Translations under genes and position numbers: made by a program | Shown: piece after piece, positions 7,783-15,396 of the stretch | Layout: every line of letters starts with the position of its first letter | Position numbering within the stretch: the first letter of the stretch is position 1 | Assembly: GCA_038093975.1 (NCBI GenBank) | Contig: JBBPTG010000411.1 | Coordinates: 1 to 15,396 of the forward strand | Length of the DNA stretch: 15,396 bases | Source of the DNA: Chalciporus piperatus | Taxonomy: Eukaryota; Basidiomycota; Agaricomycetes; Boletales; Boletaceae | Reading direction: 5' to 3' | The notes under the pieces: model-generated | Databases searched by the model: none | What the model was told of the DNA's origin: nothing | Seen by the model: the letters and a program-made list of their open reading frames with translations, nothing else

Positions 7783-10700
7783 CTAAATAATAGTCAAGTA
7801 TGCATGCCGGTCACTAAACGAATTTACGAAGAAGCTATTGCACTCCTCGAGCACGTTGGTGCTCGTCCACTGTCCGGGTGCGACCCTGCCAAAACACGGC
7901 ATAAGATGAACACTGCGATGAATGTCCGAGACGGGTACAATGCTACACAAACGATCTCCGTTGTGTCGTGCCCGCGACACTTTGTACATCCCATGGTTTG
8001 CGCATGGGGCCGTTGTGAACGGAGTGAACCACTCGACATACGCGAGGTGCGTCGCCACTTGTTGTCCATTGCCGAACAAGATCTCTTGTGCACGTGGTGG
8101 GATCGAGAAGACAACCCGCACCGTGTTGGGCAACTCGATAACCTACCAATATCACAGCCAGTGAGCGGACATCCCCATAACTCAAGCCCGTGTTAAATCA
8201 CTAACCTTCGACACCAATATTCCCTCCTTCACCAACTTTCACAAGTGCCGTGTCGAAGCGGCCGGGAACCGCTTTTCCTCGTGGGTCAGCTCGCTCTGGT
8301 TGACAGTGAATGGCATCAACAGTCGTGCCCAGCACTTCGTACCCAAGACCGTTGATGGCATGGAATTTGATCCTATGGAAGACCGGAACGGATGCAAACG
8401 GAAGGGCGACATGGGCAGCTACGCGCTCGAGCTGCCCGGTGTTGAGGGTTGGATCCTGGACACGCACGACAAAGCGTGAGAGTGCTTCGATGAAGTGTTG
8501 TGTGTGGTATGAAGTGGTGAGTACATTGAAGTAGACTTTCTTCGCCGAGAGATGCTTCGTCATCTGTGTTGTGCGACCATAATATAGGTCGGGTGGCATG
8601 CGTTCGTGTGCCTCAGGCGCTGCGGGTGGTTGCTCTCTCCATCTGACGAAATTGCGGTGCCACATTATCTTTTCGCGTCGCTCCAGCCAGTGCGTCATTT
8701 GGTAATACTCTTCTTTATGGTTTGTCGCTCGATAAGCATCCTTCGCGAGGTCGATGTGAAGACGTTCAGTGGACTCTGTCGAGTAGTTGTCTGTCGTTCC
8801 GAATAGCTGAATCATGTGAATATAATGGCGTAGAGAATGAAGTTTGGGGAGATTGAAGTGGGTACGAATTCCGAGATCAACAAAAATGGACTTGTTGGCG
8901 TGAAAGCGATGTAGTGCGTCATTGAGCATAGGCAGAGTCTCGGTGGTATGACATGGATACTGGGCCAGGTAAATGAAGTCGAGGATCGCGCGCGTGACAC
9001 GAAGCAAGCGCGCCGGATGGAAGCCCCCAGGAAGAGGAATGTCGACGATAATTCCAAGGAGAAATCGGCAAATTTGATCGTGTTCCATGCCGCTGACTCG
9101 CGACAACGACGTAATCCCTTTCATGAAAAGGTGGATGTTATGATTTGGAGGAAGCCGACGACATCGCGCATCGATTTCGGCCTCGCTGCAGCTTGCTTTG
9201 ATCCAACCAAGCAAATGCTTCAACATGCCTTGGTAAAGTTGATGAAGGACATCTGGGGTGATCGACACGAAGATGTTCAGGTAGGGATGCTTCTCCCAGA
9301 ATGGTTTGTAGACGGGCTTGATACTGATCTCTGCACATGCCCGAGTGAATGCAACATAATCATGGTCAACGAGTGGGAGTGCATCAAGGGTGGCAGCTAG
9401 GTCTCGCAGCGACGCAGGTGCGTCCTCACTTTCAAGCTCGTCGTGCGCGATATCGCACTTTGGGCATTCACCCGTCTTTGTGCCTGTCACGAGGACCTGT
9501 TCAGGATAGTCTCCTGAGTAACATGCAATGATCGGGTGCACACGACGTACAACACCGTCACCGCTCGTCATCTCCGTCCCTTCCCGCCCGGCTTTCTCCA
9601 ATGGTTCGAGGATATGGCGCATACAGGCATGGAATAGGTTCGCGAGGGCACGTCGGCGTGCGGCTTTGTTAGAAATGTGTTCGAGGCGGGTTACAGGCAG
9701 ATAGGCGAGGAGGATCCAGCCACCTCCCGAGGGCTTTCGGCGAATATCTTTTGCAAGGTTTCCTATAGTCATATACACCGGATAGCATGCTTTGTTGCGG
9801 AACATTGTCACTTGGGTTTTGTCAGACGAAAGGATGACCGGGATCACTGTAGCCCCCGGTTTTGAATGCTCGAGCTCTTTCTGGATATGAAAATCAGTTT
9901 ATTAGTACTCAACAGTGCTGTGAATGTCGTACCTGGACATTCCACCACCACTGGGCTGTGTGCATATCATAATACATCCGTTTCGACTTCTCGGGATCAG
10001 AATAATGACGCTCGGGGGCAAAAACCAAGTCATTCGCGAAATCTGGATCTCTGTACAGTGCGCGAACACACTCCATAACCTCCCATGAGAATATGTCAAA
10101 CGCCTCGCCTGCCAGCACAATCTCTTTGTGCACGAATGGTGGCCGTTTGGTCGGAAGTTTGTCGATGATGCAATTCAGTTCCGGCGTGTTTTTGTACGAG
10201 AGATCGAGGGCGTCCGATACCTAGCATGACAAGTTTAGCACAACTTGAATCGCGTATGACATAGCGAGCTTTCAATAATGACTTACGCCTTTGATTTGGA
10301 GTAACTCTGTAAATGCGGTGGCACCTGGGCCACGGAGCTGTGCCCAGCATGCTACCTCATAGTCCATGCGTGATTTGAATGGCGCGTAAATGTTCTGCTC
10401 GGACGAGGCACCAAGGGCTGCTTGATAAGTGGAATACGCGGCACTTTGCTGGGAGACCGGTCGGCCAGGTTGTCCATAGGGAAATGTAGTGACAAACGGC
10501 TTCTGTGAATGGCTGAGACCAATTCTGGCTTGATGGTTGGGGGGGGGATTATCGACCTCGTCTTCATTCATTTCTTCGTCATTGTCATGCGCTGGCACAG
10601 GTTCCCGCGGGGGCTCCCAGCCCCCCTCGAGCGCTGCATCAATTTCTTCATCCAATCTGTCGTCTACATCCTCTTCTTCATCCGACGAGTCTGAGGATGG

Positions 10701-11147
10701 TGGAGCCTCACCTGAGTAGGTGCCATAAGTGAGAAAAGTGCTAAGGACAAGGGAGGACTCGGACGAAACGAACTTACGATCTGACATGAGGTCATGTACG
10801 GGAGAGCCCAAGCAAGGTGGGCGGCGTGAGCTTGAACCAATCAGAGGTGAGCCAGAACGATGCTCAGTATCTTGAGAGTGGGATATGTCATGCTCGGATT
10901 GGTCGGCAAGATCATCAGCTGATGGGGGGAAGTGAGGGTTATTTGATTCGACAGATTGATAAGCGTTAAAGTTGTTTGACATGGGAAGGATTCGAGGAGC
11001 GAGGCTGGCGTCATCGTCGTGGTCTGCAGCCTGAGGGTCGTTCTGTTGTTCATAAATTGCACGACAACGAGGCTTGTGGGTCAGGGCTAGATGGCGGGAG
11101 TAGCCAGCGATTGAAAAGCTGCCATTGCAACCTGCACAGACAATCAT
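7783..11147 (-). mobile_element. Plavaka-type DNA transposase gene (four exons, one frameshift)
   Basis: Exons 11147-10287, 10220-9933, 9880-8206 and 8142-7783; introns of 66, 52 and 63 nt. The protein would be about 1,060 residues. It opens with a C2H2 zinc finger (C4, C7, H19, H24 in CAGCNGSFSIAGYSRHLALTH), followed by an acidic low-complexity linker (DSSDEEEDVDD). The transposase core has blocks known from fungal Plavaka elements: RMYYDMHTAQWWWNVQ, PVILSSDKTQVT (Asp ~403), ACYSGDYPEQ (Asp ~507), a CPKC knuckle, TPDVLHQLYQGMLKHLL, STESTERLHIDLAKDAYRATN (candidate for the acidic third catalytic position) and a C-terminal HLAYVEWFTPF...VLEECNSFFVNSFSDRH. It would cut and paste the element by a DDE-type reaction; my catalytic assignments are inferred from motif position. 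At the start of exon 4 the frame reads GYRVAQ, then must shift to reach VRVVFSIPP, so this copy is probably dead. I could not find terminal inverted repeats. Confidence 0.85.
8117..8128 (-). other. Frameshift in transposase exon 4
   Basis: After the intron acceptor at 8143 the phase-correct frame gives GYRVAQ and then the unrelated HGAGCLL. The conserved-looking VRVVFSIPP...SFSDRH is in another frame. A small insertion in the CACGG stretch would account for the change. No alternative canonical splice pair rescued the frame. Confidence 0.65.
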
Positions 11148-11470
11148 GGTGGATAGATGTCAGGATGGATAAGACCGGCACAGTCTGTGTCACGACTCAC
11201 CGGATAGACAGTTTCCCGCCACGGTCCGATATCCACTTTGATGATTTGAGGGGTGAAAATGTTGACTCTCGGGCCGCTCACGAGTTCCTGACAAGGGGCC
11301 TTCAAACCTATAAGTACTTGGGGGTCAGGTTATTTCCAATTGAGCGGAAAATTTTGAAACTCACCTCAACCTCGCATTCAAGTTGTCGAATGTCGTACAC
11401 CAACGTCCACCATATCTGAAAGGAACTCGACCCGATCGTGATTGCTGCCAAAAAAAGGGAGCTAAAGAAA
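11148..11470. promoter_or_regulatory. Divergent intergenic region
   Basis: About 320 bp between the transposase start (minus) and the DUF6532-like gene (plus); it presumably carries both promoters. TATAAG at 11309-11314 is the best TATA-like match for the plus-strand gene, about 160 bp before its first Met. A small palindrome, CACAGTCTGTG, lies near 11180. No open frame here looks coding, and no terminal repeat is evident. Confidence 0.4.
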
Positions 11471-13802
11471 ATGATATCGTCAATGCCTCAGGATGACTTA
11501 CCAAAGTTGGTTGCGCCCGAAGGCAGCGCGGCTTTGCCTCCCGCCGACAACGCAGGACAGAAGGACAGCATCTTACCTTCCGAGACAAGTGAGTCCATTG
11601 CCTCAGGGCATATATTTATCCTTGCTGACGGAGGGATCTGCACACAGGACCTGTCCGCAAGGCCAAAGAAGCTGCCAAGGAAAACAAAGGTATCAGTGAT
11701 TTTCCCGAGTGATTCCGAAAAAAAAATAACCTTGGTTTCGATGACAGTGTGGCAGGCCGACCATGCAAAACGCAAACGTCCCGACACCAACAACGAAAAT
11801 ATACCCGAGGGGGAACCTAAGAAGCCAAAGGAACGTCGCAAAAGCAAGAACTTGAACCAAGGTGAGTACTAGTACACGGCGACTGAATGATGGGAATATT
11901 CCTGATGCTCACCATGCAATAGTTTCGGAGACGACTCGAGTTGGCAGTGTGGAGGATAGAGACGAAGGGAATGCGATGTTGGGTGAAGCAAAGGGACACG
12001 CCTCACGGAAGACATGTGAGTTACTCGAGGCAGTCTTGAGGCTGATGACATCATCTTGATCGCTTACCTGCCCCCTATCACAACTTCTCCGTTCCCCCCT
12101 CGTGTTGCACAACCAACTCGTGCTAGATGTGTCACAGTCGAAGCGAGGCCACGGCACTCCCAGCAAAGGCAAAGGGACAGCACGCACCACCGGCAAAAAT
12201 GCCAAGGCATCCATTGGAGTACTGGAGGATTCTGAGCTCAGTTCAAGCGGTGCAGAAGATGGGGATAACAAGAACAGTACTCACATGCATGGCATGGATG
12301 AAGACGGCTCCTATGCTGGATCGGAGCCAGAAGACAGCGGTCACGAGAGCGATGACGAGTTGCTCCGCACAATTAGCGAGGACGCTTCGAAACTCAAGGA
12401 CACGCTGTCAAAGGAGGTAGGTGACACCACCACGCACTGGAGGTTATTCACTAACCTTGTCCCCCCCCTTGTTTCGCGAGATTCCCAAGATGGCGGCAAG
12501 CACTGCAAAGACCATTAGCGGCGATCAGGCTGCCCGTGCCGCTCCGAAGAATGACAATCAGGTCGTGTCTGTCAACAACTTGAAGGTGAGTGAAGAGTAA
12601 TGGTAGTATGCACGCCAAGTCAATGAACTCACTGTCAAAATATAGTCCAATCCGTGTCTATCCGCTCCTTTCCGCTTCCGGATAGCCCCTATCCGTTTCC
12701 GGATACTTCCGGATGCATTCCGTGTTTAATCCGACGTTTCCGATGCCCGGAACGCACGGAAACATCTCCGGATTCATTGGAACGGATTCCTTTTACATTC
12801 ATATGTTCTCCTACATGTCATTCACTTGTCTATTCCTTTTCGTGACATCTCTGTTCACCATTCTCCCTTTCTATTCTTATCCCTGTCAAGTCCTTGACAT
12901 TCCTTGATCCTTTTGCACCCGGAATCGGTCATTCCGGACCGGAATCACGTCGGATCGTTCCGAGCGCATCTCCACCCATTTACTTAAACTCCTCGTCTCA
13001 CTTCCAGAGCACCTCAGTCGTTTCCGCCTCTCTTAGGCATTGGCTGAGGCATTGGCTGAGTTCGTTTAGTTTTCACACTCACGAGAAATAATACAGGCTG
13101 CAAAGACTAGCAGCAAGTTAGAGGCTCATCGTGCCCTGGAGGTAAGCGAGAGACATATCGAAGGAACGAGACTGACCAAATGGCTTTAGCGCGCTGAGGT
13201 CCGAGTCGGAGAAGCCGGTCAAACAGGCCAGAGTCTCGGAGCAGAAGCAGAAGCCCAAGTGCCGACTAACACCGTTGTTGTCAAGGGGGAGGAAGATACT
13301 GACAAAAACCCATTCAGTCAAGTTGGCGTGCGCGCTGACCGCTGGGCAATTTACCATCCGTCCATCACAACTGACCTTGTGCTTCCCGAATCCAATAGCG
13401 CACCCCTCTCAATCAAAGCTCAGCCCGCTCATATTCAAGAGCTGATTCACAACTCCATTGACTGGTTTTTGAAGGACGTCCTCTTCGAGCAAGGATTCCC
13501 TTTGGCGAAGGATAAACGGCGCATGGCAATGGCATCACTCAGGGATAACGCGAAGGAGATGGGGCTCACAGACATCGCGAATAGGTTATGGGCGGACATG
13601 ACATATACCAACCGCTTGGCGCAGATCGTGAGTTCTCACTGGCAGTCCAGTTACATTGTGCTCTCACTCATATAAACGACTCGGACGTGTTTAGCCAGAA
13701 GGTCGGCTTGCAACCTGGCGCCAGAACTTCAAGAGGAGCATTCAGTCGATCGTCATCCCAGGTTACGGCACCTTAGGCAGCACTTTTTGCACAGCCACAT
13801 GA
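11471..13802 (+). CDS. DUF6532-like protein, nine exons, C-terminus probably truncated
   Basis: Exons 11471-11588, 11648-11689, 11748-11861, 11923-12015, 12127-12416, 12490-12585 (or from 12481), 13097-13141, 13190-13627 and 13695-13802. All junctions are GT...AG and keep the frame, giving about 447 residues; the Met at 11483 is an alternative start. The N-terminal half is disordered and charged: basic patches KRKRPD and KKPKERRKSKN (likely nuclear signals), then an acidic stretch with SGAEDGD and SGHESDDELLR. The C-terminal part (AQPAHIQELIHNSIDWFLKD, QGFPLAKDKRRMAMASLRDN, IANRLWADMTYTNRLAQI, RLATWRQNFKRSIQSIVIPGYG) resembles the start of DUF6532, a domain of unknown function abundant in basidiomycetes, from memory of its pattern. 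A stop follows soon after, where repeats begin, so the domain is probably cut short. Function unknown; the open frame over nine exons argues that it is or was recently expressed. Confidence 0.7.
12586..13096 (+). other. Unusually long intron with a TCCGGA-rich insert
   Basis: The other introns of this gene are 48-111 nt; this one is 511 nt (or the exons are missed here). Its middle (about 12644-12970) is packed with TTCCGG, TCCGGAT and ATCCG motifs, including the perfect hairpin CGGATAG-CCC-CTATCCG at 12679-12695 and ATTCCGGACCGGAAT near 12930. The right end holds a direct repeat AGGCATTGGCTG, twice, at about 13036-13060. I suspect an inserted non-autonomous element or satellite fragment, but I see no clear terminal repeats. 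Confidence 0.55.
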
Positions 13803-13986
13803 CCTTTCAGGTCAGTTTTTTTGTAGGCAGGAATGGACCTCTGAGGGGTACCATCCATCTGCTGATTCCAGCCATTTTCCAATATATTCTGGCATTGAAT
13901 ATGATATATTTAGACTATCTCTAGGATGCTTTCTGTTGCTTTTCCAGCTGTGCTGGAGGTTTTTTGCATCAGCAACACTGCAAAAA
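13801..13986. repeat. Cluster of three hairpins after the DUF6532-like stop
   Basis: Three perfect inverted repeats: GACCT-TTC-AGGTC (13801-13813, overlapping the stop codon), CCAGC-TGT-GCTGG (13944-13956), and TTTTTGCA...TGCAAAAA (13961-13968 with 13979-13986, loop 10). They could be 3' UTR structures, or the end of an inserted element at the junction with the minisatellite. Confidence 0.55.
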
Positions 13987-14547
13987 GTCTGAAGTTACTG
14001 GAATGACTGGATCAGTTAAACCAGTACGCCAGTTGCTCAGTTGCCCAGTCATCCAGTCAGCCAGTCATTTCAGTAATCTCATTGGTTCATTAGCCCAGTC
14101 ACTTCAGTAGTCTCAGTAGCTCAGTAGCCCAGTGTTCCAGTCATCCAGTTATCTCAGTAGCCTAGTAGCCCAGTTTCCCAGTCATGTAGTCATCTCAGCA
14201 GCCTAGTAGCACAGTGCCCTAGTCATCCAGCAATCCAGTTGTCTCATTACTCCAGCCATCCAGTATTCCAGTATTCCAGTAATCTAGTCACTCAGTGGTC
14301 CAGTAATCCAGTAGTCTCAGTAGTCCAGTCATCCAGCCATTCAGTCATCCAGTCATTTCAGTAATCCAGTCACTCAGTAATCCAGTAATCTAGTCACTCC
14401 AGTCACTCCAGTCACTCCAGTCACACAAGTCACACCAGTAACCCAGTCACCAGTCACTTCCAGTCACCTCAGTAATCCAGTCACCCAGTAATCCAGTCAC
14501 CCAGTCACCTCAGTAATCCAGTCACCCAGTAATCCAGTCACCCAGTC
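13987..14547. repeat. CCAGT minisatellite, 8-9 bp unit
   Basis: Over 500 bp of tandem CCAGTMAY units. Towards the right end the period is mostly 8 bp, alternating CCAGTCAC and CCAGTAAT into a 16-bp higher-order unit; a 9-bp version (CCAGTCACT) occurs near 14398-14425. The left part is more degenerate (TCAGTAGT, CCTAGTAG). At 13994-14010 the motif appears in reverse orientation (ACTGGAATGACTGG), facing the array across a short spacer. No protein is indicated. Confidence 0.9.
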
Positions 14548-14669
14548 CCAATTACTAGTTCACTATATCTTATGATTAATTCACACCTTATGACAGTTCA
14601 GAAAATGCGAAATATATTATGTCTAACTATTACATGTATTGTGGTACAATAGTTACTAGTTAATGAAGT
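14548..14669. other. AT-rich spacer between two repeat arrays
   Basis: About 120 bp, clearly more AT-rich than its surroundings, with TTACTAGTT once near each end (about 14551 and 14652) as a direct repeat. Nothing coding is seen. Confidence 0.5.
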
Positions 14670-15396
14670 GCCATGCAACACGAGCAGCTATGTACGAGGT
14701 GAGTAGGTGTGTTAGTCAACAAATAAACACAAACCTCTGAAGCCAGCGGGGCTGTTGAGCCCGCGCCGGCCATGTGTTGGTGTCGAGGTTGAAGGTGGGA
14801 GGTGGTGGGGGGGAGACAACCCGAGCGGCTGTCGTTGAAGTGAGTGGATGAGGTGATGGGTGAGGAAACACGAACCTCGTGATGCCGGCGGGGCTGCTGA
14901 GCCCACGCCGGCCGTTTTTTTACGATCGAGTTTGAGGGAGCGAGGTGGTGGGGGGGAGACAGCCCGAGCGGCTCTGTACGAGGTGAGAGAGGATGGTGGT
15001 GGGTGAGGAAAAACACACCATGTGCTGCCGGCGGGGCTGTTGAGCCCACGCCGGCCATCGAGTTCGAGGTCGAGGTTGTTTGAGGGTTTGGAGGTGGTGG
15101 TGGTTCGTACAGCCTGAGCGGCTCTGTACGAGATGAGAGGTGGTGGTGGTGGGTGAGGAAGAACACACCGTGTGCTGCCGGCGGGGCTGTTGAGCCCTCG
15201 CCGGCCGCGTTTTCGCGTTTTCGCGTTTTCGTCGTTTTCGTGTCGAGAGTGGTGTGGTAGGTGGTAGTGGGCCGAGCAGTGCAAGCGGCTGTTTGCGGGG
15301 TGAGCGGGTGGCTTATCACTCACCTCGTGAAGCCGGCGGGGCTGTTGAGCCCACGCCGGCCGCGTTTTCGCATTTTCGTCGTTTTCTTGTCGAGAG
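14670..15396. repeat. 142-155 bp tandem repeat with conserved stem-loop
   Basis: Five units, continuing past the window end. Each has a conserved 30-bp core: 14742-14771, 14884-14913, 15027-15056, 15177-15206 and 15332-15361, so the spacings are 142, 143, 150 and 155 bp. The core folds as GCCGGCG-GGGCT-(GTTG)-AGCCC-N-CGCCGGC, about 12 base pairs with one bulged base. A second conserved block reads GAGCGGCTCTGTACGAGGTGAG, with variants. The last two units carry a CGTTTTC/GCGTTTTC microsatellite (15207-15240, 15362-15390). Long open frames on the minus strand (14660-15323) exist in two overlapping phases and are Pro/His/Thr-rich, which is what such a GC-rich repeat gives by chance. Confidence 0.85.

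Noticed and set aside
7804..8196. Plus-strand open frame of 130 codons
   Set aside because: It is antisense to the last exon and intron of the transposase, which has strong family motifs.
7690..11440. Terminal inverted repeats of the Plavaka element
   Set aside because: I compared 7640-7790 with 11148-11440 and 13803-13990 by eye and found no convincing match, so no boundaries are reported. A self-alignment of the window would settle it.
14021..14547. CRISPR-like appearance of the CCAGT array
   Set aside because: The repeat unit is only 8-9 bp with no unique spacers, and the genome is eukaryotic. It is a minisatellite.
14660..15323. Long minus-strand open frames over the GC-rich tandem repeat (219 and 203 codons)
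   Set aside because: Two overlapping frames are open at once, the unit lengths are not multiples of three, and the translations are low-complexity Pro/His/Thr with no domain. This is a by-product of repeat composition.

Overview
The window looks like nuclear DNA of a basidiomycete fungus, most likely an agaricomycete. Coding stretches are cut by many short introns (about 48-67 nt, GT...AG). The genes are a type typical of that group: a NACHT-ankyrin STAND protein, a Plavaka-type DNA transposase, a DUF6532-like protein and an LRR (RNI-like) protein. I see no bacterial operon structure, rRNA or CRISPR. Exon coordinates below come from splice signals and reading-frame continuity read by eye; family names come from recognised motifs, not from a search.

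Layout, left to right. (1) 1-1188, minus: 5' part of an LRR/RNI-like gene, intact over four exons and running off the left edge. (2) 1526-2345, plus: decayed fragment of a nuclear poly(A) polymerase gene, with frameshifts, a stop and loss of two of the three catalytic aspartates. (3) 2844-7466, minus: a large NLR-like gene with a fungal STAND N-terminal region, NACHT NTPase and long ankyrin tail. Its frame is interrupted by one in-frame TGA and two junctions that do not fit in phase. A 276-bp tandem duplication in its 5' half has copied an intron with its flanking exon ends. The ankyrin tail is built of roughly 93-residue modules. (4) 7604-7681, minus: a tRNA-like sequence with A- and B-box motifs, possibly a SINE head. 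(5) 7783-11147, minus: Plavaka transposase in four exons, with a frameshift near the C-terminus. (6) 11471-13802, plus: a nine-exon gene, in frame throughout, ending in a DUF6532-like domain that seems truncated. One of its introns holds a TCCGGA-rich insert. It is divergent from the transposase across a gap of about 320 bp. (7) 13803-15396: no convincing gene. There is a cluster of hairpins, an 8-9 bp CCAGT minisatellite, an AT-rich spacer, and a 142-155 bp tandem repeat whose units each carry a strong GC-rich stem-loop.

How the parts relate. The region reads as accessory, transposon-rich chromosome: one apparently sound gene at the left, a truncated housekeeping gene copy, a decaying NLR, a transposon, and fast-evolving repeats. 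The most interesting possibility is that the divergent transposase and DUF6532 gene form a two-gene mobile unit, as tnpA/tnpD do in plant CACTA elements. This is inference; I could not find terminal inverted repeats to delimit such an element.
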